Shown here in pieces: positions 18,501 to 25,100 of a stretch of 64,000 nt of DNA. This stretch comes from Streptomyces netropsis. Lineage in GTDB: Bacteria; Actinomycetota; Actinomycetes; Streptomycetales; Streptomycetaceae. The stretch is taken from assembly GCF_014203545.1 (NCBI RefSeq), contig NZ_JACHJG010000001.1:434001-498000 (forward strand). Direction: 5' to 3'. The notes below the pieces were generated by a model, which did not search any database, had not been told where the DNA came from, and saw nothing but the letters and a program-made list of their open reading frames with translations. Position numbers and translations under genes: made by a program. The first letter of the stretch is position 1. Every line of letters begins with the position of its first letter.

Positions 18501-19648
18501 AGCACGCCAAGTCGGCGGAAGCTGCGTCGAAGAACGCCGACAAGTACGCCCGCGAGGCCGACGCGGCGGCCAAAAAGGCCGAGGAATACCAGCGCGAGCA
18601 GGAGCGCAAGGATCGCGCAGAGGCGATCAGCCAGGATGACGAGGGCATCGGCTCCAAGCTGACTCCGGAGATAGAGAAGAAGCTCAGAGAAGCTGGCATT
18701 TCTCCGGAGCGGTACGAGGAAGATCGCAACCTTGCCGATAAGACGATCGAGGATTTCCTGGTCGATGTCGGCAGTGAAATCCTCCTAGAATTTATCCCGA
18801 TCAGGGAAATCAAAAAATGCATCGGCGAAGGCGACGTCGTAAGCTGCGTCACTGCACTGATTGGGGCCATCCCTGCGTCCGCGCTGGCCAAGGCCGTCTG
18901 GAAATTGGATGAACTCTACGGTGCCGCCAAGCGTCTTGTCGGCATTGGGAAGCATCTGAAAAAGTCCGCTGAGGCAAGGAAGCGCGTAAAGGAAACCGAG
19001 GAGGTTATAAAGGAGATTCGGAAGAGGATTCGCGACTGCGACGACAGGGGTGGACGCGGCACGGGGAAGCCGAAAAAGTTCAATAGCGCCTCCTTTGTGC
19101 TGGAATCCTCGGTGAGGTCAGGAGCTGCACGTCCCAACGATTGGTTGACTGCCGAGAAGGGCCAGGGCATCTATGCGCAGCCAGTCGCTGACTCCCTAGC
19201 TGGCCGCACAAACTTTGTGCTGGCGAGCGAAGCACCGCCTTCGCTTCAAGGCTGCGGCGAGGTGGCGGTTGACACTAACCCTGTAACCGATGCACTGTCT
19301 GGCGTGAAGACCGCTGAGGTAGATGATGCCTTGGCGGGACGCGTACCCGTTCTTTCGCCGACCACTCATCGCGAACTACTCGAAGGTGGCCACTCGGCAG
19401 AGGCGATCAGTGCGTGGCTTTTGGCGAGGGGAGGCCGGATAGGTCCTGCTGCAACCAGTGAGGGTGTTGCCTCCCTTCAGGATCGCCTCAAGGCTATGTG
19501 GAAGGGTAAGGCCTTCAGGCCAATGATTGCCGATGACGACGCCGCAGTCTTGCATTCGGCCGTGCAGGACGGATTGTCGATAATCACAAATGACAAGAGG
19601 TTCTACAAGAATATTGAGAGGTTGGGGTATTCGCATGAGCGATATTAG
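15506..19648 (+). CDS. Giant secreted ALF/coiled-coil protein with PIN-like C-terminal domain (polymorphic-toxin-like)
   Basis: 1380 residues. TTG 15506 is preceded by a GGGGG run; GTG 15551 is an alternative. Order: signal peptide (residues ~18-42), three ALF repeats (~102-130, 152-182, 212-245), an ~800-residue Ala/Glu/Arg-rich coiled coil (~250-1045), and a hydrophobic pretoxin-like block (IPIREIKKCIGEGDVVSC, ~1095) seen before effector domains of Streptomyces polymorphic toxins. The last ~195 residues differ in composition and show PIN-fold acidic landmarks: VAVDTN (~1255), a REL(L)E helix, MIADDDAAVLHSAV and ITNDKRFY (~1361). The PIN assignment would make it a metal-dependent RNase; it is my reading, not a computed match. 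A candidate immunity gene follows. Confidence 0.7.
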   Translation: MLGRFWPPAGRTRVDVTGVARKAVTTAVVVALLSGLTQQAAATETSGHASKAARSLSAVDRALLKTTKAPAAPARSELDKISDERDRQLVEVYAEFDEEEEVREAAKKALASSDPNAIREFLEHGEADARKQAQEKKDATDAANRREIEALRGTGGPYFNSEVERVLKGAARDRADFLAFGAEIARQRDKATGQNDRKRAEELRKRVEMLAASGGPEVKKAAQAALATNDDAKIAEFLEKGYQVAAQKDADARAAHEKAQKEAQEAAEKLRELARNAARAAEARTKLIGVHGDAVKALKNASNAMSSAAQAAREADRMLLADRAGKRLSSYDNVKEEVARQVKYADEAAKQAQVAAAQAKVQADVLVETGLTYGTQWAEVASGIAAAADAAVKAAQTAQHAVDATAADAAGLNAKNQAELHEQQARKWRANAEEHAKAAAKLAEAAGNQAKIAANAAARGKQARVDAEKAEQAAWDHAKKTRDAREEAQRQAKVAAEERATAERERGLAAEARARAERERDTATAARARAEAEARTASTKRAEAQEAAASAARAREYAVEQEGKSAKADERAGGEEAKAREARNKAVEAEQNHKAEEARAQAAEAIEASLRGTEDAALAHSYAVAARADAKTAGEAAGQARSAADAASGAAVRARTAATEAAGAAARARAAAAESVAHAANANAAANNAEAAAANANAAANKAAAEAAATRAAAQRANAKAAVATAQEARAGIAAHEAARLAGLAATEAKNAVQATNRTKDEADGAVREAAMAKIQATIAVQASIAARSTAAGIADPANTAIALTAPFSGKDVDADFAAAVAAAAQEIGQEQVESAEAKATEAVRAAEAAEAAAQRANAQVAPAFKAAADAARSSVSAARSTASALKSAAQAAEDGDKARAAAARANQADAQAQADSSLARQSANDAYADAAAARQAATQAEAEAERARGAATEADNQATAANSAASMAENQATVAQGAASQAAADATAAGKLAESAEEHAKSAEAASKNADKYAREADAAAKKAEEYQREQERKDRAEAISQDDEGIGSKLTPEIEKKLREAGISPERYEEDRNLADKTIEDFLVDVGSEILLEFIPIREIKKCIGEGDVVSCVTALIGAIPASALAKAVWKLDELYGAAKRLVGIGKHLKKSAEARKRVKETEEVIKEIRKRIRDCDDRGGRGTGKPKKFNSASFVLESSVRSGAARPNDWLTAEKGQGIYAQPVADSLAGRTNFVLASEAPPSLQGCGEVAVDTNPVTDALSGVKTAEVDDALAGRVPVLSPTTHRELLEGGHSAEAISAWLLARGGRIGPAATSEGVASLQDRLKAMWKGKAFRPMIADDDAAVLHSAVQDGLSIITNDKRFYKNIERLGYSHERY

Positions 19649-19661
19649 CTAGAGCTGATTT

Positions 19662-19697
19662 GAGGGTAGCCTGCCTGATCGCTTGCGGGCTACCCTC
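19662..19697 (+). terminator. Terminator after the giant toxin-like gene
   Basis: A 10-bp perfect stem (gagggtagcc / ggctaccctc) around a 16-base loop starts 14 bp after the stop codon. It separates the toxin-like gene from the candidate immunity gene, which has its own promoter. Confidence 0.7.
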
Positions 19698-19722
19698 GCT
19701 CGGCCAGGTAAGCGGGTTGGTA

Positions 19723-19728
19723 TAAGGT
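19723..19728 (+). promoter_or_regulatory. -10 element (TAAGGT) of candidate immunity gene
   Basis: TAAGGT (or the overlapping TATAAG at 19721) precedes ATG 19735 by six (or eight) bases, so the gene is probably leaderless and transcribed independently of the toxin-like gene. Confidence 0.5.
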
Positions 19729-19734
19729 GACTGC

Positions 19735-20067
19735 ATGCGCGAAGATGAACTCGAAGAAATCGAGGAGCTGTGCTCTGCAGCCACTCCGGGCCCTTGGTTC
19801 GTCAGGACCTTGGATGATAGTCATGCCATGAATCTCGTTGCAGTTAGCACAGCCCCGGATTCCGGCCACGCTGAGAGATGGCCGGATTTTGACCATCGAG
19901 AAATTATTGCCGCAACTCTGGTTCAATATCCGCGCTATGTTGACTCCGGTGATGAGCGGTGGGACGAGAATGCAGCCTTCATTGCTATGGCGCGAGAGGC
20001 CATTCCGCGCCTCGTAGAGGAAATTAGGCGCCTTCGGAATGTTTCCGCGGACAAGGGAAGTGGCTAG
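19735..20067 (+). CDS. Small acidic protein, candidate immunity protein
   Basis: 110 residues, acidic, no signal peptide. The pattern ATPGPW near the N-terminus and NAAFIAMAREAIPRLVEEIRRL at the end is shared with a widespread group of small actinomycete and phage-associated proteins of unknown function. It lies 86 bp after the giant PIN-like protein in the same direction, the position expected for a cognate immunity gene, and its local codon use is less GC-rich than housekeeping genes. Immunity is inferred from position, size and charge only. It could instead be an unrelated phage-type protein. Confidence 0.65.
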   Translation: MREDELEEIEELCSAATPGPWFVRTLDDSHAMNLVAVSTAPDSGHAERWPDFDHREIIAATLVQYPRYVDSGDERWDENAAFIAMAREAIPRLVEEIRRLRNVSADKGSG

Positions 20068-20163
20068 GGAGCTGACGTCGCGAGCGGAGCGGCCTACGGG
20101 CCGGGCCGGCCTGCCAGCGCCATTCTTTATCGGATAGCCATCCTTTGCTCGATCGCCGTGGGA

Positions 20164-20215
20164 GAGGCGCAGCGCAGGGCTGATGCGTTAGCCGACTGCA
20201 TAAAGAGGAGGAGGC
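20164..20215. repeat. Island-flanking direct repeat, right copy
   Basis: 85% identical to 10504-10555. In the frame of the LAXTG gene it reads RGAAQG then a stop, matching RGAAHN-stop of the intact gene. It is therefore the relic 3' end of an LAXTG-type surface-protein gene; nothing upstream of it is recognisable as the rest of such a gene. Confidence 0.8.
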
Positions 20216-20295
20216 TGCCGGAGGGTCTTCTGCCCAACGACCCGAACTCGTACGCGGCCTTCCAGAGTGTGTAATCACGAGGCGGAATAAGCAAC

Positions 20296-20661
20296 ATGGC
20301 GGATTCAGGGGAAAAGCGGCCAATTCTTCTGTGCGGCGAGGGCATCAGCCTGGTCCATGTCGAGCGTATTGAGGCGTTTCTCGCGGCGCGAACTGCACGG
20401 CTTGCCCGTGCGGAGCGCGGGTCTGATGAGCGTCAACTGGTGCGTTCCGTTAGGCGTACAGCAGTGCACCTCGCTACTACGCTCCGACATTTCTTGGCCT
20501 ACTCGGGGCCGGACGATGAGGCGCAGTCGATGCTGCAGCTTCAGATCATGCTGTCATGGAATGCATTGTGGGCGTTGGTATCTCCGTGGCAGTGGCACGC
20601 GGACTACGATCACGAGCGATGGCGACCCGTTAAGCGCTGGGATGCGATGACTGACAGCTAA
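20296..20661 (+). CDS. Hypothetical protein, 121 residues
   Basis: ATG 20296 has gaggcgga about ten bases upstream. The protein is soluble and mostly helical, with a conserved-looking Trp-rich end (LSWNALWALVSPWQWHADYDHERWRPV). I do not recognise the family. It lies between two relic gene-end repeats in a lower-GC segment with other small orphan genes, a typical setting for extra immunity genes, but no toxin is attached to it here. Confidence 0.6.
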   Translation: MADSGEKRPILLCGEGISLVHVERIEAFLAARTARLARAERGSDERQLVRSVRRTAVHLATTLRHFLAYSGPDDEAQSMLQLQIMLSWNALWALVSPWQWHADYDHERWRPVKRWDAMTDS

Positions 20662-20701
20662 CATCGCGACACCCCTGGGAGCGATGGTGAGTAGTCCCGA
20701 A

Positions 20702-20770
20702 GGTGATCGCCGCTGAGCGTGGGGGGAAGCAGTGGGGCCCGGCTGGAACACAGCCGGGCCCCACTGTGTG
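20702..20770 (+). terminator. Strong hairpin terminator; copy 1 of a gene-end repeat
   Basis: Contains a perfect 15-bp stem (agtggggcccggctg / cagccgggccccact) with a gaaca loop. The whole 69-bp block aligns with 22813-22882, where it is the end and terminator of the secreted-protein gene at 22221. This copy has no intact gene in front and looks like a relic. Confidence 0.8.
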
Positions 20771-20800
20771 ACTATTCGACCCGAATGGCCTTCTGTGGCT

Positions 20801-21046
20801 TCACTCCAGTCTCATCTGGGCGATTTTAATTGCCCAGATAATGAAGGCCGCTGGCAGATCGCCGGCGTTGGGATCGATGCTGACAGTCGCATCTCTCCAT
20901 TGGCCTCCCTCCGGAATCGAGACGGCCAGGATCGAATCATGTCGACTAGCCCATGGGGCCCGGAATTCGATCACGTGCTCGCCGGAAGAGGCGTCATCGA
21001 AGTCAATGACATCGACGTTCCTTCCATCGAATTCTTCGCTTGGCAT
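20801..21046 (-). CDS. Small hypothetical protein, 81 residues
   Basis: Starts MPSEEFDGRNVDVIDFDDASSGEHVI and ends with a hydrophobic FIIWAIKIAQMRLE helix; ggag lies eight bases before the ATG at 21046. It is small and acidic with a beta-rich middle, like many immunity-type proteins, but I recognise no family. It converges with the relic terminator at 20702-20770. The frame extends a few codons upstream to a TTG at 21070. Confidence 0.55.
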   Translation of the reverse strand: MPSEEFDGRNVDVIDFDDASSGEHVIEFRAPWASRHDSILAVSIPEGGQWRDATVSIDPNAGDLPAAFIIWAIKIAQMRLE

Positions 21047-21252
21047 TTGCGGATCTCCACTTCGTCCCAAGAGCCGAGCCTGATTCTATCCGGCGGATGG
21101 GTTCGGGTAATTTGGCCGAGGCTACTGGATGGCCAGGCGGGTGAATCGCTCGCGGGTAAGATTTTCCTGTGGCGAGATAAGGCCCTGGGCAAAACAAAGC
21201 ACTCCGGCCGAGGCCGCGCCTGTCGCGCGAACTTTCTTGAGTCGCGAAGCCT

Positions 21253-21585
21253 CTAGTTCAAGTCGCCGAGTGTTCCTCTCGGTCCCCCGTCGTTGAAGAT
21301 GTCTTCGGGTGCCGTGGCCATGGTTGGAACGCCCTTGTCCCGTATGATTACCAGGTCTGGACACCGAAAATAGTGTCCGCCCAGGTATTCGCCGGTATCA
21401 GCCTATCGATCCAGGATGCGTGAGATTTCCTCAGGTGTCATGAACGTTGCGCTCCACTTGGTTCCGTTGGAAGCCGTGATGTGGGCGTCTACATTCTCTA
21501 CTGCCGCGGCTTGGTCATCGGCGCCGAGCAGGAAGCGGGCTGTGAACTGAGTCTTTCTGACTACGTGATAAATGCTGTCGTCCAT
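21253..21585 (-). pseudogene. Immunity-like gene interrupted by an in-frame UAG
   Basis: The frame opens at ATG 21585 (MDDSIYHVVRKTQFTARFLL), runs 60 codons to WSATFMTPEEISRILDR, meets a TAG at 21403-21405, then continues in the same frame for 49 codons with clear protein character (ADTGEYLGGHYFRCPDLVII, ending GTLGDLN) to a TAG at 21253-21255. The two halves together make a 110-codon protein of the size and style of small Streptomyces orphan/immunity proteins. The stop is a single base from a Trp codon. Either the gene is dead, the first 60 residues suffice, or the base is a sequencing error. Confidence 0.75.
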
Positions 21586-21594
21586 AGAGCTTCT

Positions 21595-21759
21595 TCAGTC
21601 TTTCCATAAGCTTAGGTTCGTTGCGCTTGTCGGCTTTTCCTGCAACTTGAATTTTGCCACCGACGTTCCAGAAGCCGCCACGCCGTCCGCGAGTGCGACG
21701 TCCTGGGCGCCGACGCGAGAACTGGTGCGGCCCGTACGCCCGCTCTGTAGAAGCTCCAT
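21595..21759 (-). other. Short ORF or gene remnant upstream of the broken immunity-like gene
   Basis: An ATG at 21759 opens 54 codons (MELLQSGRTGRTSS...ending NLSLWKD) that stop nine bases before the ATG of the interrupted gene, an operon-like spacing. A second frame over the same DNA gives GGFWNVGGKIQVAGKADKR..., which reads like the end of an effector domain. Neither is recognised, so this is probably a decayed remnant. It contains a TTA codon. Confidence 0.35.
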
Positions 21760-21774
21760 AGTGAACCTGTGGCA

Positions 21775-22053
21775 ATGACGACGATTCAGGTTCCCCGGGC
21801 GACTCGTGATCGCCTCGCCGAGCTCGCGAAGGAGCGGGGGCTGAGTATCTGGCAGCTGGTCGAGGCGCTGGCAGTCGAGCATCCGACGGCCGCGCAGCTT
21901 GCCGAGCGGCTCGCTGCCGACCGGGAGACCGTGCGTCGGGTGATCGGTGTCGGGATCAGCGATGAGGAGTTCGACCAGGCGCCTGACGTGCGGGGCAACA
22001 TTTACGAAATCGCGGCGGACAAGGTTCGAACGACTCGGGGCACTGCCTCCTGA
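21775..22053 (+). CDS. Antitoxin-like ribbon-helix-helix protein
   Basis: 92 residues from ATG 21775 (a GTG at 21769 is also in frame). MTTIQVPRATRDRLAELAKERGLSIWQLVEALA is the usual strand-helix-helix N-terminus of small DNA-binding antitoxins; the C-terminal half would bind a toxin. No toxin gene is adjacent: the next gene is a secreted protein. It is therefore an orphan antitoxin, a remnant of a lost pair, or a stand-alone repressor. A GC-rich hairpin (cgcccggccc / gggccgggcg) follows the stop. Confidence 0.65.
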   Translation: MTTIQVPRATRDRLAELAKERGLSIWQLVEALAVEHPTAAQLAERLAADRETVRRVIGVGISDEEFDQAPDVRGNIYEIAADKVRTTRGTAS

Positions 22054-22220
22054 TCGCCCGGCCCGGCGGGCCGGGCGGCCATCGGCCCCACGTCCCACCG
22101 CCGCTCCGCCGCACGGTGGAGGGGGACCACCCTCTGGTGTGATGTGGCGGTACCGGGGCCGGCGGCATCGTGGTGAGGGCGGTCAGCAAGTCGCTGTCGC
22201 CGCCCCATCAGGAGGATGCA

Positions 22221-22817
22221 ATGTCCCGTGTTCGCCGCCCCTTCGGTGCCGCCGTCGCCCTTGCCGTATGTGCCGCCGCCGCGCTGACCTCGGGTGCGAC
22301 CGGCCCGGCCGCGGCGGCCGGGAACGATACCCGGGCCGCCGCCCGGCAGACCCCGGACGAGCCCTCGCTCACGGGAGCCGCCAAGCTCAAGCGCAAGCCC
22401 GGCGACGATGTGCACTTCGCCTTCAACGCCCACGGCTTCGCCGATAAGGCTCGCGGCACGTTCTACGTCAGCCACCACATGGGCAAGGACTGGGGTGGCT
22501 ACTTCAAGGGCCGCATCGACTGTCTGCTCACCGGCGGGCCGGTCGCCGTGGCGACGGGCATCGTGACCGAGTCCCACTTCGAGGCCGCGCCCGGCCTGCC
22601 GCAGGTCGGCGACCTGAAGGGCAAGCGGTTCGGCTTCACCGTGCTGGACGACGGCAAGAAGGACCGGCTGGGCTACAGCTGGGCGCTGGACGGGCTGCCG
22701 GAGAAGAGCGTCGGCCCGTGCCAGGGCAGTGCTCCCTTCGAGACGCTGGAGAAGGGCAACTACAAGGTCCACCACTGGATGCCGTCGCGCGAAGCCACCA
22801 AGGCGACGAAGGGCTGA
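22221..22817 (+). CDS. Secreted protein of unknown function
   Basis: 198 residues from ATG 22221 with a strong AGGAGGA ribosome site at 22210-22216. A signal peptide (VALAVCAAAALTSGATGPAAAAG) is followed by a compact domain with a Cys pair (DCLLTGG and GPCQGS), a KPGDDVHFAFNAHGFADKARGTFYVSHHM segment and a GYSWALDG segment. The pattern fits a family of secreted Streptomyces proteins annotated only as hypothetical. The gene end and terminator are repeated as a relic at 20702-20770. Confidence 0.75.
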   Translation: MSRVRRPFGAAVALAVCAAAALTSGATGPAAAAGNDTRAAARQTPDEPSLTGAAKLKRKPGDDVHFAFNAHGFADKARGTFYVSHHMGKDWGGYFKGRIDCLLTGGPVAVATGIVTESHFEAAPGLPQVGDLKGKRFGFTVLDDGKKDRLGYSWALDGLPEKSVGPCQGSAPFETLEKGNYKVHHWMPSREATKATKG

Positions 22818-22882
22818 TCGTCGCCGAGCGTAAGGGGGGAGCAGCGGGGCCCGGCCGGAACACGGTCGGGTCCCGCTGCGTG
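22813..22882 (+). terminator. Bidirectional terminator; copy 2 of the gene-end repeat
   Basis: Long stem (gcagcggggcccggccg / cggtcgggtcccgctgc) with a gaaca loop between two convergent genes (ends at 22817 and 22891). It is homologous to 20702-20770. Confidence 0.8.
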
Positions 22883-22890
22883 TCCCCCGC

Positions 22891-23277
22891 TCAGCGACGG
22901 GTGCTCGGAACGTGGTCGTAGCAGTAGCCGCGGTGTTGGCCGGCGTTGTCCAGGATGCTGTTGCCGGTCGTGGGCCCGACGATGCCGTCCGCCGAAACCT
23001 TGGACGCCTTCTGGAACTTGACGACCCAGGTCTTCGTGGCGGGACCGAATTTGCCGTCCTCGCCGATCGGACGCCCCTTGCCCGTGCGCTCCGCCCAGTT
23101 GTTCACGGCCCGCTGAACACACCACACGCCGTGGGAGTTGCCGGACCCGACGGAGATGTTGGGGATACCGGGCTTGGCGTTCGCCGTACCGGCCAAGCCG
23201 CCGCCCACCATGCCTGCCGCCGCCGCCATGATGCCGATGGTGCATGCGGTCTTCTTGACGAGTGCCTTGAGTGCCAT
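22891..23277 (-). CDS. Secreted peptidoglycan-binding-domain protein
   Basis: 128 residues: a signal peptide (IGIMAAAAGMVGGGLAGTANA) followed by one PG_binding_1 fold (VWCVQRAVNNWAER, DGKFGPATKTWVVKFQKASKVSADGIVGPTT). The repeated D-G-x-F/V-G-P-x-T turns are the hallmark of this domain, which binds cell-wall peptide stems. No catalytic domain is fused, so it probably acts as a wall-associated accessory protein. It is convergent with the secreted gene at 22221. Confidence 0.88.
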   Translation of the reverse strand: MALKALVKKTACTIGIMAAAAGMVGGGLAGTANAKPGIPNISVGSGNSHGVWCVQRAVNNWAERTGKGRPIGEDGKFGPATKTWVVKFQKASKVSADGIVGPTTGNSILDNAGQHRGYCYDHVPSTRR

Positions 23278-23819
23278 GTGCGCATGTCCTTTCCGAAGAG
23301 TGAGCCGCCGGTCGTCGGCGCGTTGGAAAAGTTATGCGCGGCGGGGCCATGGCCGCGTCCCGCAGGTGTTTGATCTCTGCCGTCCATCCGCTGCGGTACG
23401 CCGCGATCACCTCAACCCCGTGCGGTACGACGGCACGCCGCGCCGCATCCAAAACCACACCGTCTACCCCGGCGCCTGATCAATGCGCCTGCATTCGGGC
23501 CGAGTTACGGTCTGGACCAGGCTGCGGTTCGGCAGCTACCCACCGGAAGATCTACGGACGGAAGCGGTATTACGGCTCGGGTTTCCGCCTGCTCCGGGCC
23601 GACAACAGGCTTTCCGAGAAGATCGCCGCCATTGAACGATGCACTATCCACGCGGAGTTGTCTTCTTCTGATCAACGGACGTCTCGCCCCCTCTCCGGAG
23701 CCGTCCCCCGCTGCCAGCATGTGGCGGCACAGACGACGGGACGATCTCGTTCCGCCTCACGAAGAAACGTTCCTGCTGCGGACCTTCCGCCCGCGGGGGG
23801 ACAGACGAGAGGAGAGACC
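23278..23819. other. 542-bp intergenic region upstream of melC1
   Basis: No frame here looks coding by codon bias. It should contain the promoter of the minus-strand PG-binding gene on its left and of the melC operon on its right. The right part (about 23520-23700) is relatively A/T-rich, as expected for a regulated promoter, but I cannot assign -35/-10 boxes with confidence. Confidence 0.4.
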
Positions 23820-24236
23820 GTGCAACGTCTCACCCGCCGCGACATGGTTCGACGGTCCATGCTGGTGGTGGCCGGTACCGCGCTCGCCGGCCAGACCGCT
23901 GTCGCCACTGCGAATGCCTCGCCCCAGAGCCCGCACGCCCCGCGCGCCGCCGACGTGCCGACTGCATTCGACGAGACCTATCTCGGCCGGCACATCGAAG
24001 GCTGGCCCGCCGAGGGGGGGCATGGCGGCCATACCGGTCATGGCGGAACCGACGGCCATGGTCTCGTCGAGTTCGTCGTCCGCATCGACAACGACGACCT
24101 GCACGTGATGCAGAACGCCGACGGCACCTGGATCAGCGTGATCGACCACTACGAGACGCACCCCACCCCCCGCGACGTGGCCCGCGCCGCCGTACGGGAC
24201 CTCAACGGGGCATCACTCGTGCCCCTCGCCGTCTGA
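23820..24236 (+). CDS. melC1: Tyrosinase copper-chaperone MelC1
   Basis: 138 residues from GTG 23820 with gagaggagag just upstream. The N-terminus is a Tat-type signal (TRRDMVRRSMLVVAG...). The His/Gly-rich GGHGGHTGHGGTDGHG segment (~residues 65-80) and the conserved core (TYLGRHIEGWPA, VEFVVRIDNDDLHVMQNADGTWISVIDHYETH) match MelC1 caddie proteins, which deliver Cu(II) to apo-tyrosinase and escort it through the Tat pathway. It lies 39 bp before melC2, in the standard two-gene operon. Confidence 0.95.
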   Translation: MQRLTRRDMVRRSMLVVAGTALAGQTAVATANASPQSPHAPRAADVPTAFDETYLGRHIEGWPAEGGHGGHTGHGGTDGHGLVEFVVRIDNDDLHVMQNADGTWISVIDHYETHPTPRDVARAAVRDLNGASLVPLAV

Positions 24237-24275
24237 CACCGCGCTCGGCACCCCTCACCGAAAGGATCCGTCGCC

Positions 24276-25094
24276 ATGGCAGACCGCAAGAACCAGGCAG
24301 ACCTGTCGGCCGCCGAGAAGCGGAATTTCATCGACGCCGTCATCGCGCTCAAGCGCCAGGGGCGCTACGACGAGTTCATCACCACGCACAACGCCTTCAT
24401 CATGAGTGACACCGACGACGGCGAGCGAACGGGACACCGTTCACCGTCGTTCCTTCCCTGGCACCGCCGGTTCCTGCTCCAGTTCGAGCGGGCGCTCCAG
24501 AGCGTCAACCCCTCCGTCATGCTGCCTTACTGGGACTGGACGGTCGACCGTTCGCCCAGCAGCTCGTTGTGGGCGGACACGTTCCTCGGCGGTGACGGCC
24601 GCAGCGGAGACGGCCGGGTCACCTCCGGTCCGTTCGCCTTCGGAGGCGGTAACTGGCCCATGAACATACGGGTCGACGGCAGGACCTTCTTACGGCGGGC
24701 CCTGGGCGTCGGCACCCGCGAACTCCCCACCCGGGCGGAGGTGGACGCCGTGCTGGCCATGCCCACGTATGACGCCGCCCCGTGGAACAGCAGGTCCGAC
24801 GGCTTCCGCAACAACGTCGAGGGATGGCGCGGCCCCAACCTGCACAACCGGGTCCACGTCTGGGTCGGCGGTCAGATGACCAGTGGGGCCTCGCCGAACG
24901 ATCCGGTCTTCTGGCTGCATCACTGTTTCATCGACAAGCTGTGGGCCGACTGGCAGAGGCTGCACCCGTCCTCCGGCTACGTGCCCGTATCGGCCCCGCG
25001 CAATGTGATCGGGCTCCGGGACACGATGAAGCCCTGGAACGACGTCACGCCGGAGGACATGCTCGACCACACGAAGTTCTACACCTACCTCTGA
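24276..25094 (+). CDS. melC2: Tyrosinase MelC2
   Basis: 272 residues, the canonical length. All type-3 copper ligands are present: CuA His38, His54 and His63 (THN, GHRSPSFLPWHRRF) and CuB His in NLHNRVHVW and DPVFWLHHCFIDKLW, about His190, His194 and His216. It oxidises phenols to o-quinones that polymerise to melanin. It has no signal peptide of its own and is exported with MelC1. A TTA codon at 24690-24692 (residue 139) predicts dependence on the bldA tRNA, so pigment should follow development. Confidence 0.97.
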   Translation: MADRKNQADLSAAEKRNFIDAVIALKRQGRYDEFITTHNAFIMSDTDDGERTGHRSPSFLPWHRRFLLQFERALQSVNPSVMLPYWDWTVDRSPSSSLWADTFLGGDGRSGDGRVTSGPFAFGGGNWPMNIRVDGRTFLRRALGVGTRELPTRAEVDAVLAMPTYDAAPWNSRSDGFRNNVEGWRGPNLHNRVHVWVGGQMTSGASPNDPVFWLHHCFIDKLWADWQRLHPSSGYVPVSAPRNVIGLRDTMKPWNDVTPEDMLDHTKFYTYL

Positions 25095-25100
25095 CGGACG

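Noticed and set aside
9552..22882. Integrative or conjugative element carrying the toxin-like island
   Set aside because: No integrase, transposase, relaxase or TraB-like ATPase was found; boundaries look like recombination at gene ends.
22760..23458. Minus-strand frame overlapping the PG-binding gene and the melC leader
   Set aside because: It is in another frame over a well-supported gene; the part upstream of 23277 has no recognisable domain or codon bias.
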